Assembly (NCBI GenBank): GCA_039111475.1
Contig: JBCCIP010000018.1
Location: forward strand, 44,855-108,854
DNA: 64,000 nucleotides
Source: JAUIET01 sp039111475
GTDB taxonomy: Bacteria; Pseudomonadota; Gammaproteobacteria; Pseudomonadales; JAUIET01
Direction of reading: 5' to 3'
Each line of letters opens with the position of its first letter. The first letter of the stretch is position 1. The translations under genes and the position numbers were made by a program. Shown here piece by piece: positions 16,798-25,994 of this stretch. The notes beneath the pieces were generated by a model that was not told where the DNA came from, did no database searches, and was given only the letters and a program-made list of their open reading frames with translations.

Positions 16798-19653
16798 TTA
16801 TTCAAAAACACCAGCGTCCTTGGTCAGTGCATTACTAATTAGTTTTTCCTGCTCTTGCAAATGGCGCGACATATAACCGGCCGCCGGTGCCGCCGAGGCA
16901 GGCCGGGCAACACATTCAAGGAAAATACTGCGTTTGTGCTTGTGAAGTACATTGCGCATGTGGTGCTGGCTTGAGTACCAGGCACCCTGGTTCATGGGTT
17001 CTTCCTGGCACCAAACCACTTCACTCAGATTCTTGTATGGTGCCAGAATTTCAGAAAGCTCAAGCTCAGGGAAAGGATATAACTGCTCCAGCCTGACAAT
17101 CGCTATATGCGGCAGCTCAAGCTCGTCTCTGCGCTCCCGCAAGTCGTAATAGACTTTTCCAGAACAGAGTACTACACGCTTAACCGCAGTCGCTTTAATT
17201 GTATCCCTGGTTTCACCAATGACATTTTGAAATTCATTGTCGGCTAATTCTTCAAGGCTTGAAACAGCCGATTTGTGTCTTAACAAACTCTTTGGTGTCA
17301 TCACAATTAATGGTCGGCGCATGGGACGAATCACCTGCCGCCTGAGCATGTGGAACACTTGAGCAGGTGTGGTTGGCACACATACCTGAACGTTATGCTC
17401 AGCACACATTTGCAGAAATCGCTCAAGGCGAGCGCTTGAGTGCTCAGGGCCCTGTCCCTCGTAGCCATGCGGTAGCAACATGGTCAAACCGCTCAAGCGC
17501 TGCCACTTGTGTTCACCGCTGGTAATAAACTGGTCGATAACCACCTGTGCGCCATTGGCAAAGTCGCCAAATTGCGCTTCCCAAATAACCAGTCTGTTTG
17601 GCGCCGTCGTTGAGTAGCCGTACTCGAAACCGAGAACCGCCTCTTCGGAGAGAAAAGAATCGTAGATATCAAACGCTGGCTGCTCAGTGGCCAGGTGCTG
17701 CAGAGGTACATGGACTGAACCATCTTTCTGGTTGTGCAATACGGCGTGACGGTGCGAAAACGTTCCGCGCCCTACGTCCTGTCCAGTCAGTCTTATCGGG
17801 TAGCCGGCGTCGATCAAGCTGGCGTAAGCCAGTATTTCCGCCATACCCCAGTTCAACATTAGCGTGCCCGCTGCCATTTTCCGGCGGTCTTCAACAATTT
17901 TTTGCACCTGGCGTTGCAGAACAAACCCATCCGGTATTTGGTTGATCGACTCACCCAGGCGTTGCAGGGTTTTCAAGTCCAGTCGACTGTCGAACTCTGC
18001 AGTCCAGTCATGCCCCAGATACGGTCTCCAGTCTACAAACATTGCCTGATCGGGCTCACTCACCAGACTCTTTGCAACATGCTTGCCATCATCGAGTGCT
18101 GCGCGGTATTCGTCTATTAGCGTTTTGTCCTGCTGCTCATCAATGACACCGGCTGCAACCAATTTTTTCGCGTACAAATCGCGGGTGGTTGTTTGTTTAC
18201 GGATATGCTGATACATCAATGGCTGTGTGGCAGCAGGCTCATCTGCTTCATTGTGTCCTCGGCGTCGATAGCAGATGAGGTCAATGACCACGTCTTTATC
18301 AAACTGTTGGCGATAGTCCATCGCCAGCTCAGTGACAAACAACACGGCTTCAGGGTCATCGCCATTCACATGGAAGATTGGCGCTTGCACCATCTTGGCA
18401 ATGTCCGTGCAATACTCGGTAGAACGCGCGTCTTCTTGTCGGCTTGTGGTAAAACCCACCTGATTATTGATCACAATGTGGATCGTGCCGCCGGTTGTGT
18501 AGGCGCGGGTTTGCGACATCTGGAAAGTTTCCATCACTACACCCTGTCCAGCGAACGCCGCGTCGCCATGCATGATGATTGGTATTACCTGATCTCTCGC
18601 AGTATTTTTCCGGCGATCTTGCCTGGCGCGAACCGAACCCTCAGCAACCGGACTGACAATCTCCAGATGCGAGGGATTGAAAGCCAACGCCAAGTGCATT
18701 TCACCATTAACAGTCATTACGTTTGAAGAAAAACCCTGGTGGTACTTAACGTCACCGGATGTTTCCATTGACACATGCCCTTCAAACTCGTCGAACAACT
18801 CGGCGGGGTTTTTGCCAAGAATATTGACCAGCACATTCAACCTGCCTCGATGCGCCATGGCCAGCACTATCTCTTTGGCCGAATAGTGACCAGAACGTTG
18901 GATCAGTGCGTCCAACATGGGAATCAGGCTTTCACCACCTTCCAAGCCAAAGCGCTTGGTACCAGGAAACTTGGAGCCCAAATATTTCTCAAGCCCCTCC
19001 GCCGCAGTTAATCGCTCCAACAAATGAACCCGCTCTTCAACGCTGAATTCAGGCGCTGAGCGCACCTTATCCATACGCTGCTGAATCCAGTGGCGCTCTT
19101 CTGATTCCACAATGTGCATAAACTCCGCACCCACACTCGCGCAATAGGTGCGCTGTACGGCATCGAGAATTTCCCTCAATGTGGCTTCTTCTTTGCCTAT
19201 GTAGAGACTGCCAGTTTGGAAAATAGTATCCAGGTCCGCTTCGGAGAGTTTGTGGTAGGCCAGTTCAAGATCTGGAACACGTGGCCGTTGCCACAAGCCC
19301 AAAGGATCAAGTTTGGCGTGCTGATGGCCTCGCTGACGGTAGGCGGATATTAATTGAACAACCCGAACCTGTTTGCGCTCATATTCTGTGCTGGTGCTTT
19401 CAGAACTCGCTTCAGGACGTACACCCCGTGCGTGTTGCTTGGCAAGCAACTGAAAATACTCGCGGACCGTCGAGTGAGGAATATCCTGGGTTGTGCCATT
19501 GACCTGCGGCAACCGCTCAAAGTAGCTTCGCCATTCAGGGGGTACCGAATTAGGGTCTTCAATGTACTGTTCGTACATTGTTTCTACATAAACCGCATTG
19601 CCACCTGATATGTGCGAGGTGCGCCACAATGCGTGCATTGAATCGTTCTGCAT
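16798..19653 (-). CDS. sucA: 2-oxoglutarate dehydrogenase E1 component
   Basis: A 951-residue thiamine-diphosphate enzyme that decarboxylates 2-oxoglutarate and transfers the succinyl group to SucB. Signatures include the N-terminal FLSGGNA-like start (here HISGGNAVYVETMYEQY), MAHRGRLNVLVNILGK, the ThDP pocket HGDAAFAGQGVVMETF, and GQDVGRGTFSHRHAVLHNQ in the pyrimidine-binding domain. Length is close to E. coli SucA (933). It is separated from sucB by 57 bases and from sdhB by 184 bases, where a separate promoter could lie. Confidence 0.97.
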   Translation of the reverse strand: MQNDSMHALWRTSHISGGNAVYVETMYEQYIEDPNSVPPEWRSYFERLPQVNGTTQDIPHSTVREYFQLLAKQHARGVRPEASSESTSTEYERKQVRVVQLISAYRQRGHQHAKLDPLGLWQRPRVPDLELAYHKLSEADLDTIFQTGSLYIGKEEATLREILDAVQRTYCASVGAEFMHIVESEERHWIQQRMDKVRSAPEFSVEERVHLLERLTAAEGLEKYLGSKFPGTKRFGLEGGESLIPMLDALIQRSGHYSAKEIVLAMAHRGRLNVLVNILGKNPAELFDEFEGHVSMETSGDVKYHQGFSSNVMTVNGEMHLALAFNPSHLEIVSPVAEGSVRARQDRRKNTARDQVIPIIMHGDAAFAGQGVVMETFQMSQTRAYTTGGTIHIVINNQVGFTTSRQEDARSTEYCTDIAKMVQAPIFHVNGDDPEAVLFVTELAMDYRQQFDKDVVIDLICYRRRGHNEADEPAATQPLMYQHIRKQTTTRDLYAKKLVAAGVIDEQQDKTLIDEYRAALDDGKHVAKSLVSEPDQAMFVDWRPYLGHDWTAEFDSRLDLKTLQRLGESINQIPDGFVLQRQVQKIVEDRRKMAAGTLMLNWGMAEILAYASLIDAGYPIRLTGQDVGRGTFSHRHAVLHNQKDGSVHVPLQHLATEQPAFDIYDSFLSEEAVLGFEYGYSTTAPNRLVIWEAQFGDFANGAQVVIDQFITSGEHKWQRLSGLTMLLPHGYEGQGPEHSSARLERFLQMCAEHNVQVCVPTTPAQVFHMLRRQVIRPMRRPLIVMTPKSLLRHKSAVSSLEELADNEFQNVIGETRDTIKATAVKRVVLCSGKVYYDLRERRDELELPHIAIVRLEQLYPFPELELSEILAPYKNLSEVVWCQEEPMNQGAWYSSQHHMRNVLHKHKRSIFLECVARPASAAPAAGYMSRHLQEQEKLISNALTKDAGVFE

Positions 19654-19789
19654 TGACTGTCCTGTCTTGGCGCCCTTAATCGAAAGTTCCAGGGCCGCAT
19701 TACTTCAAGAGTGTAGCCTTGTTCTATATATAAACACAAATGCTTGGCCAGACTTCACGCCTGTGTGCTTTGCATCGAAAAACCGACTA

Positions 19790-19804
19790 ACAGAATTATT
19801 CTGT
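19790..19804. other. Short perfect inverted repeat between sdhB and sucA
   Basis: ACAGAAT (19790-19796), a central T and ATTCTGT (19798-19804) form a perfect 15-base palindrome in the sdhB-sucA gap, 33 bases after the sdhB stop. It could be a protein-binding site or a weak RNA hairpin. I cannot name the factor. Confidence 0.35.
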
Positions 19805-19837
19805 ATGAAAAATAGTCAGAAAACGACGTCGTCGCGG

Positions 19838-20542
19838 CTAGGTTGCGCGCTGCAACAACATGTTTCGGATGTGACCAATTGCTCGTGTCGGGTTCAGACC
19901 TTTAGGACACACGGATACGCAGTTTTGTATTCCATGACAACGGAACACGCTAAAGGGGTCGTCCAATCGGGACAAACGTTCTTCTGTCGCTGTATCGCGA
20001 CTGTCCGCCAAAAATCGATACGCCTGAAGCAAACCGGCCGGTCCAATAAAACGATCAGGATTCCACCAGAAAGAAGGACAACTGGTTGAACAACATGCGC
20101 ACAGGATGCATTCATACAAACCATCCAATTTCTCTCGCTCTTCAGGGGTCTGCAGGCGTTCGATAGCAGGTGCTGGCTTATCATTGATCAAATAAGGCTG
20201 AATCTTCTCGTACTGTGCGTAAAACATACTCATGTCGACAACCAGGTCCTTCACAACTGGCAGCCCTGGTAGTGGTCGCACCACCAGTTTGTTGTTTTTG
20301 ACAGTCTCAGACAATGGTGTGATACAGGCCAGACCGTTTTTGCCGTTCATGTTAAGGCCATCCGACCCACAAACGCCTTCGCGGCATGATCGCCGGAATG
20401 TCAATGACGGGTCTTCCGCCTTAAGTTTTTCCAACACATCCAGCACCATCAGGTCTTTACCCGCGGTATCAATCTGGGTGTCTTGCATCCAGGGAGCTTC
20501 GTCAGTTTCGGGGTTGTAGCGATACAGGCTAACGTTCAGCAT
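19838..20542 (-). CDS. sdhB: Succinate dehydrogenase iron-sulfur subunit
   Basis: A 234-residue subunit carrying electrons from SdhA to the quinone site. The N-terminal [2Fe-2S] cluster uses Cys53 and Cys58 (RSCREGVCGSDG), Asp61 in place of a cysteine as in E. coli, and Cys73. The C-terminal ferredoxin-like domain has CILCACCSTSCPSFWW and CHGIQNCVSVCPKGLNP for the [4Fe-4S] and [3Fe-4S] clusters. It lies 48 bases after sdhA in the usual CDAB order. Confidence 0.97.
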   Translation of the reverse strand: MLNVSLYRYNPETDEAPWMQDTQIDTAGKDLMVLDVLEKLKAEDPSLTFRRSCREGVCGSDGLNMNGKNGLACITPLSETVKNNKLVVRPLPGLPVVKDLVVDMSMFYAQYEKIQPYLINDKPAPAIERLQTPEEREKLDGLYECILCACCSTSCPSFWWNPDRFIGPAGLLQAYRFLADSRDTATEERLSRLDDPFSVFRCHGIQNCVSVCPKGLNPTRAIGHIRNMLLQRAT

Positions 20543-20590
20543 TGGCCATCATTCCTAGAAAGTTGCTGGTGTCATAAGTACAAACGGTAC

Positions 20591-22363
20591 TCAGTATGTT
20601 CTCAGTTTTGGTTCAAAAGTATCTACCAGTTTAGGCGTGAAGTTCACAGAGCGCTTTCCAACACGTTTCTCATCAGGAAAATACATGGAGTGGCACAACC
20701 AGTTTTCGTCATCTCTGTCCTGAAAATCTTCGCGCGCATGAGCACCACGGCTTTCCTTACGCTCTTCTGCTGCGATTGCAGTCGCTTCGGCCACCTCGAA
20801 CAAATTCTGCAGCTCAAGGGCTTCAATACGCGCTGTATTAAAGGCCTGAGATTTATCGCCAGTTGCAACACCGTCTACGCGAGGGCGCAAATCTTCCAGT
20901 TTTCTGATACCTTCTTGCATAAATTCGCCATTTCGAAATACACCGAAATGGTTCTGCATAATGTTCTGCAATTCGGTTCGAAGACCCGCCACGCTCTCCG
21001 TACTCGTAGACGATTCGAGACGCTGCAAACGCGACATCGCCTGATCAATATCCGTTTCACTGGCCGCACGCTGTTCAATACCTTCACGTAGAGAGTTCTC
21101 TATGAACAAGCCCGCAGATCGGCCAAATACAACGAGATCAAGCAATGAATTGCCACCCAGTCGGTTTGCCCCGTGCACAGATACACACGCTACTTCGCCA
21201 CAAGCAAATAGGCCTTCTACCACTACATCTTCACCCGCCGCGTTCTGGGTGAGTGCCTGACCGTCTACATTAGTGGTTATCCCGCCCATCATATAGTGAC
21301 AGGTTGGAACAACCGGAACCGGTTCTTTAACTGGATCGGCATGCGCAAATGTTCGCGACAACTCCACAATGCCAGGCAAACGGCTTTGCAGAACCTCTTC
21401 GCCCAAATGATCCAGTTTCAGGAATACATGGTCTCCATCCGCTCCGCATCCGCGCCCTTCCAGAATTTCCAAAACCATTGATCGAGCAACTACGTCACGA
21501 CCTGCCAAATCTTTGGCGTTGGGCGCGTAGCGCTCCATAAAGCGTTCGCCGTCCTTATTAACCAGATAGCCGCCTTCTCCGCGACAACCTTCCGTCACCA
21601 ACACACCAGCGCCGTGAATGCCGGTAGGATGGAATTGCCACATCTCAATATCTTGCACTGGCAATCCCGCACGCAATGCCATACCGATACCGTCACCGGT
21701 GTTGATGTGAGCATTGGTCGTCGACGCATATATTCGCCCAGCACCACCGGTGGCGAATACCGTCGCTTTCGATTTGATGTACACGACTTCACCTGATTCC
21801 ATGTTGATCGCCATCACGCCGACTACCACGCCGTCCTGATTCTTGACCAGATCGGTTGCGTACCATTCGTTGAAAAAAACGGTATTGTTTTTCAGGTTCC
21901 CTTGGTAAAGCGCATGCAAAAGGGCATGACCCGTCCGGTCAGCCGCCGCACAGGTACGAGCAGCCTGGCCACCCTTGCCGAAATCTTTGGACTGACCTCC
22001 GAATGGGCGCTGGTAAATGCGTCCTTCCTCGGTTCGACTGAACGGCAAGCCCATGTGCTCTAATTCAAATACGGCTTCCGGGCCTACATTACACATATAC
22101 TCTATCGCGTCTTGGTCACCGATGTAATCGGAGCCTTTGACCGTGTCATACATATGCCAGCGCCAGTCATCATTTGGGTCTGCGCTGGCAATTGCACAGG
22201 TAATACCCCCTTGCGCCGATACTGTGTGCGAGCGGGTCGGAAACACCTTGCTGATAACCGCAGTTTTATAACCAGATTGCGCCAGCTGCAGTGCAGCTCG
22301 CATTCCGGCACCGCCACCGCCGACAATAACGCCGTCGAATGAAATAGTGCGAGGTTTACTCAT
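20591..22363 (-). CDS. sdhA: Succinate dehydrogenase flavoprotein subunit
   Basis: A 590-residue catalytic subunit that oxidises succinate to fumarate using covalently bound FAD. The FAD-binding start is FDGVIVGGGGAGMRAALQLA, the covalent FAD histidine is in SKVFPTRSHTVSAQGG, and the active-site region is HPTGIHGAGVLVTEGCRGEGG with HGANRLGGNSLLDLVVFG. The ATG at 22363 shares one base with the TAA of sdhD (TAATG). The frame stays open upstream to 22393, but that stretch lies within sdhD. Confidence 0.97.
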   Translation of the reverse strand: MSKPRTISFDGVIVGGGGAGMRAALQLAQSGYKTAVISKVFPTRSHTVSAQGGITCAIASADPNDDWRWHMYDTVKGSDYIGDQDAIEYMCNVGPEAVFELEHMGLPFSRTEEGRIYQRPFGGQSKDFGKGGQAARTCAAADRTGHALLHALYQGNLKNNTVFFNEWYATDLVKNQDGVVVGVMAINMESGEVVYIKSKATVFATGGAGRIYASTTNAHINTGDGIGMALRAGLPVQDIEMWQFHPTGIHGAGVLVTEGCRGEGGYLVNKDGERFMERYAPNAKDLAGRDVVARSMVLEILEGRGCGADGDHVFLKLDHLGEEVLQSRLPGIVELSRTFAHADPVKEPVPVVPTCHYMMGGITTNVDGQALTQNAAGEDVVVEGLFACGEVACVSVHGANRLGGNSLLDLVVFGRSAGLFIENSLREGIEQRAASETDIDQAMSRLQRLESSTSTESVAGLRTELQNIMQNHFGVFRNGEFMQEGIRKLEDLRPRVDGVATGDKSQAFNTARIEALELQNLFEVAEATAIAAEERKESRGAHAREDFQDRDDENWLCHSMYFPDEKRVGKRSVNFTPKLVDTFEPKLRTY

Positions 22364-22737
22364 TAGATTCCCCAGAGAATTTGTATACCCCACACGAGGT
22401 AATAGAAGGCCATCAGTGCCGCGATTCCCTGCAGAAAAAAGCGCAGAGGTGTTGCGACAGCGCCAAGTTGACGTGTGGTAATGTAGTCAGTAGTCACCGA
22501 CCACAAGCCCACCCAGGCGTGCACGATCATTGAGAGCAAGGCCAACAAGCTGAAGGTCCGCATCCAATTTTGCTGAAACAAGGCCTCCCACTCGTTAAAA
22601 GTTAGTGCCGGATTGGTCAAAAGAAAAAATGTAAGAAACACCACGTAAAACAGCAACACAACACCGCTGATTCGCTGCGCCATCCAGTCGAACAGACCGC
22701 TGCGCCCAAAATTTGTGACCGACGTTACCATATCCAT
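22363..22737 (-). CDS. sdhD: Succinate dehydrogenase membrane anchor subunit
   Basis: A 124-residue protein with three transmembrane helices that anchors the complex and helps bind heme b and ubiquinone. The signature FDWMAQRISGVVLLFYVVFL begins helix 1, and the heme-ligand histidine is in LLSMIVHAWVGLWSVTTDY at the end of helix 2. Its start lies 13 bases inside sdhC and its stop overlaps sdhA, a tightly coupled arrangement. Confidence 0.94.
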   Translation of the reverse strand: MDMVTSVTNFGRSGLFDWMAQRISGVVLLFYVVFLTFFLLTNPALTFNEWEALFQQNWMRTFSLLALLSMIVHAWVGLWSVTTDYITTRQLGAVATPLRFFLQGIAALMAFYYLVWGIQILWGI

Positions 22738-23099
22738 AACCCCGCAAGAACGATCAACACGATGGCAATAGCCAATGTAATTTTGGCGGCCAGCTGACCG
22801 CCCTCAAGTGATTCGCCAATCCCCATATCCATAAAGAAATGCTTAACACCAGCGGCAGTGTGGTATGCCAATGCAGCAATCACTACCCACAGTGCAAAAC
22901 TGGCGCCAGTGCTGGTCAACATCACTTTAACGTCTGCAAAGCCCTGAGCCGAGCTAAGACTGGCATCCAGCAGCCATATCAATAGACCAACTCCGGCGAA
23001 TAAAAACACGCCAGTCAGGCGGTGGGTTATTGACATAATCGCTGCCAGGGGCCAGCGAAATGCCGCAATATTCAGGTCAACAGGTCGTTCTTTTTTCAC
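22725..23099 (-). CDS. sdhC: Succinate dehydrogenase cytochrome b556 subunit
   Basis: A 124-residue three-helix membrane subunit and first gene of the sdh-suc block. The motif RPVDLNIAAFRWPLAAIMS leads into SITHRLTGVFLF, where Ser and Arg line the ubiquinone site. The heme-b histidine is in ALAYHTAAGVKHFFMD. The basic MKKERP opening and length match the family. A sigma-70 promoter is visible about 100 bases upstream. Confidence 0.95.
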   Translation of the reverse strand: MKKERPVDLNIAAFRWPLAAIMSITHRLTGVFLFAGVGLLIWLLDASLSSAQGFADVKVMLTSTGASFALWVVIAALAYHTAAGVKHFFMDMGIGESLEGGQLAAKITLAIAIVLIVLAGLWIW

Positions 23100-23196
23100 G
23101 ATTATTCTTCGCAGCTCAAGGGGTCAGTCCACGCTGCCTTCCATTTGAAGATTCAGGAGATACAGCATAGCGTATACGCGCTACAGACGGCGTTGG

Positions 23197-23225
23197 ATTA
23201 TAGAGTTTAGGCTTTTGAATTACAA
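23197..23225 (-). promoter_or_regulatory. Sigma-70 promoter of the sdh-suc operon
   Basis: On the minus strand TTGTAA (23225-23220) and a perfect TATAAT (23202-23197) are separated by 17 bases. Transcription would start near 23190, giving a leader of about 90 bases before sdhC. Confidence 0.65.
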
Positions 23226-23273
23226 TTGCGCTCTTCTCAGCTATGCCATGATATCTGGGTCGCACTCTATTCA

Positions 23274-23301
23274 TTGACAATATTCACAATCAATTTATGA
23301 T
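23274..23301 (+). promoter_or_regulatory. Sigma-70 promoter of gltA
   Basis: A perfect TTGACA (23274-23279) is followed after 16 bases by TATGAT (23296-23301). Transcription would start near 23308, about 76 bases before the gltA ATG. The two divergent TCA promoters have their -35 boxes about 50 bases apart, so a regulator bound between them could control both. Confidence 0.65.
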
Positions 23302-23383
23302 TCCTCCTGGGTTTGCGGCAAGTTTACGCCCAAGTGCCACGCTTTACTTTCATTTCAGTAAACCAATAATCAGGAGCTTCTCG

Positions 23384-24670
23384 ATGTCCGATAATAAGGC
23401 CACTCTCACCGTACCAGGTCGCGATCCAATTGATCTCGACGTTTACTCTGGTACTCTTGGCCCGGATGTTGTTGACGTTAGCAAATTAACTTCACAAGGT
23501 TTATTCACCTACGACCCTGGTTTCGTCTCCACCGGATCATGTGAGTCGAAAATTACCTTTATTGATGGAAACAAGGGTCAGCTGTTGCATCGCGGCTACC
23601 CCATCGATCAACTCGCAGAGCACTCTAATTATTTAGAAACCTGCTATTTGCTGCTTTACGGAGAGCTGCCTACCCGAGAGCAATACGACGAATTCAGCGG
23701 CATCATCACTCGCCATACCATGGTGCATGAGCAAATTCGCACGTTCTTTCAAGGCTTCCGTCGCGACGCCCACCCGATGGCCATCATGTGTGGCGTTGTA
23801 GGTGCATTGTCCGCGTTCTATCACGACTCACTGGATATCTCAGACGAAGAACATCGAAAAATCGCGGCGTTCCGCCTCATAGCAAAAATGCCAACACTGG
23901 CCGCGATGAGTTACAAGTTCTCTATTGGCCAGCCGTTTGTATACCCAGATAATTCAAAGGATTACGCCGAAAACTTCCTGCACATGATGTTTGGCAATCC
24001 TTGTGAAGAAAGCAAAATTGATCCGGCGCTGTCCAAGGCGATGGACCGAATATTTCTGCTGCACGCTGATCATGAACAAAACGCCAGCACCAGTGCAGTG
24101 CGCCTGACCGGCTCGTCCGGTGCCAACCCGTTCGCTTGTATCGCTGCCGGTATCGCCGCGCTGTGGGGCCCCGCCCATGGTGGTGCGAACGAAGCCGTGC
24201 TAGAGATGCTGGATGAAATTGGTGATGAAAGTAATATCGATGCGTTCATTGAGCGCGCCAAGGACAAAGACGATCCGTTCCGTTTGATGGGCTTTGGCCA
24301 TCGTGTGTACAAAAATTTCGACCCGCGCGCACAGGTGATGCGTGAAAGTTGTGATGAGGTTCTGGAGGTGCTGGGTATGGAAGACGACCCGCTATTCCGA
24401 ATTGCTCGCCGTCTGGAAAAGATCGCATTGGAAGACGAGTACTTTATTAAGAAGAAGCTGTACCCGAATGTGGACTTCTACTCGGGCATTATTCTGAAAG
24501 CCCTGGGTATTCCAGTAAACATGTTCACAGTGATTTTCGCGACCGGCCGTACCGTCGGTTGGATAGCACACTGGCACGAAATGATCAGTGGTGAATATCG
24601 AATTGGCCGCCCGCGCCAGCTTTACACTGGTTCAGCCCAGCGCGATTACAAAGATATTTCTGCTCGCTAA
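23384..24670 (+). CDS. gltA: Citrate synthase (type II)
   Basis: A 428-residue citrate synthase that condenses oxaloacetate with acetyl-CoA. Catalytic histidines are in LHADHEQNASTSAVR and GFGHRVYKNFDPRAQVM, with the arginine-rich IGRPRQLYTGS at the C-terminus. The N-terminal extra domain and the length fit the NADH-sensitive hexameric gram-negative type. ATG 23384 has AGGAG 8 bases before it. The frame is open back to 23297, but that part lies over the promoter and has no family match. It is divergent from sdhCDAB, as in many gammaproteobacteria. Confidence 0.97.
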   Translation: MSDNKATLTVPGRDPIDLDVYSGTLGPDVVDVSKLTSQGLFTYDPGFVSTGSCESKITFIDGNKGQLLHRGYPIDQLAEHSNYLETCYLLLYGELPTREQYDEFSGIITRHTMVHEQIRTFFQGFRRDAHPMAIMCGVVGALSAFYHDSLDISDEEHRKIAAFRLIAKMPTLAAMSYKFSIGQPFVYPDNSKDYAENFLHMMFGNPCEESKIDPALSKAMDRIFLLHADHEQNASTSAVRLTGSSGANPFACIAAGIAALWGPAHGGANEAVLEMLDEIGDESNIDAFIERAKDKDDPFRLMGFGHRVYKNFDPRAQVMRESCDEVLEVLGMEDDPLFRIARRLEKIALEDEYFIKKKLYPNVDFYSGIILKALGIPVNMFTVIFATGRTVGWIAHWHEMISGEYRIGRPRQLYTGSAQRDYKDISAR

Positions 24671-24718
24671 TAGAAGAGATCGGTGTAGCAGCTGAATAAC
24701 AGTCGTTAGCTGGTGCGC

Positions 24719-25462
24719 CTACTTTTTAAAACCGGATTCCACTTGAGCCGACCTGGCCGCCGCAGATTCCGGCGAGGTGTAGAGTTCCAGTGTGAAACCC
24801 TGCTCCCAGCGATAGCATTTATTGATGTCTTTACCCTCGATACCATTCAGCGCTTCTTTGGCCAATCGCACTCCGTCCGGACCGTTAGCGGCTATTTTCT
24901 CGGCGACTTCGCGAGCAGCCGGCAATACTTCTTCATTTGGCAACACAGAGTGCAAGCTGCCGTGACTTGCTACTTCAGCGGCTGTTAATGGCTCGCCGGT
25001 ATACATGCAATACCGGGTTTTTTGAACACCTACCAAACGCATCAAATGCGTTGCACCACCAAGTGCTCCGACTTTGACTTCCGGTAATCCAAACAAGGCG
25101 TCTTCTGCGGCAAACACCATATCAGACGCGCCGGCAAGCCCAATTCCTCCTCCCAAACAATGCCCTTGTACAACGCTGATTACTGGAACCTGACAGTCAT
25201 ACACTGCGGCGAACATGGTGTAGAACCCGTGATTGCAAGCACCAATAAGCGTAGCGTCTGAATTGAGTTCTTTGACATCAGCACCAACACAAAAGTACTT
25301 ACCAGCCGCCGTCAGCAGGATAACTCGCACGTCATCGCGTTTACCCAGAGTGGTCAGTTCTTCAGCGACCTCCAGCGTTTCCTTGATGTTCAGCGCATTC
25401 ACTTTAGGAAAGTCCATACAAACTTCCGCTACGTAGTTTTCTATATGACTTCTAACAGGCAT
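24719..25462 (-). CDS. Enoyl-CoA hydratase/isomerase family protein
   Basis: A 247-residue crotonase-fold protein. The oxyanion-hole segments are AAGKYFCVGADVKEL and VQGHCLGGGIGLAGASD. A single acidic catalytic candidate is visible in FGLPEVKVGALGG, where classical hydratases have two glutamates, so it may be an isomerase, hydrolase or a divergent hydratase. It converges with gltA and leads on to two F420-type genes, suggesting a lipid or xenobiotic acyl-CoA role. The exact reaction is not readable. Confidence 0.85.
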   Translation of the reverse strand: MPVRSHIENYVAEVCMDFPKVNALNIKETLEVAEELTTLGKRDDVRVILLTAAGKYFCVGADVKELNSDATLIGACNHGFYTMFAAVYDCQVPVISVVQGHCLGGGIGLAGASDMVFAAEDALFGLPEVKVGALGGATHLMRLVGVQKTRYCMYTGEPLTAAEVASHGSLHSVLPNEEVLPAAREVAEKIAANGPDGVRLAKEALNGIEGKDINKCYRWEQGFTLELYTSPESAAARSAQVESGFKK

Positions 25463-25500
25463 TATCGGTGGCTCTTGGGCAAGTATTCACTGAGATTTAT

Positions 25501-25992
25501 TTAAATCGGGTCGCACATAAACACCGGGATATTGCGATCTGTGCGAGCCTGGTATTCATCGAAATCTGGATAAAGACTTAGCAAATGCGGCCACAGTGCC
25601 GCTTTTTCTTTATCGTCTACTCGGCGTGCGCGCATTTGGCGAGTTTCACCAGTAACGGTAATAGCCACCTCAGGGTTAGCCGATACGTTATAAAACCAGT
25701 TCGGATTCCTGTCCATACCACCTTGTGACGCAACCAACAGCTCTTTGTTGTTGTATGGTAAATGGATCAAGGCTACTTCGCGCCAATCTCCAGACTTTGC
25801 GCCTTTGGAGCCCAGCACACAAATTGGGTAGCCACCTGGAAATGTGTTCCATACTCTGCCTTTGCTCACCTTGTAGGTCCAGACATTCAGCTTGGTAAAC
25901 AGCTTAATAATCGGGCGGGCGTATTTAAGCTGCTTTTCTTCGAAAACTTGAACGTCTTCGCGCCGGGTTTTGACGTAGTCGTACTCAACCAT
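25501..25992 (-). CDS. Deazaflavin-dependent nitroreductase family protein (DUF385)
   Basis: A 163-residue protein of the split-barrel family that includes mycobacterial Ddn. Typical segments are VLGSKGAKSGDWREVALIHLPY, LLVASQGGMDRNPNWFYNV and ANPEVAITVTGETRQMRAR. Known members use F420H2, or in some cases other flavins, to reduce varied substrates. Whether this organism has F420 is not shown here. It starts 2 bases after the stop of a luciferase-like F420 oxidoreductase, so the pair probably shares a message and a cofactor. Confidence 0.8.
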   Translation of the reverse strand: MVEYDYVKTRREDVQVFEEKQLKYARPIIKLFTKLNVWTYKVSKGRVWNTFPGGYPICVLGSKGAKSGDWREVALIHLPYNNKELLVASQGGMDRNPNWFYNVSANPEVAITVTGETRQMRARRVDDKEKAALWPHLLSLYPDFDEYQARTDRNIPVFMCDPI

Positions 25993-25994
25993 GA

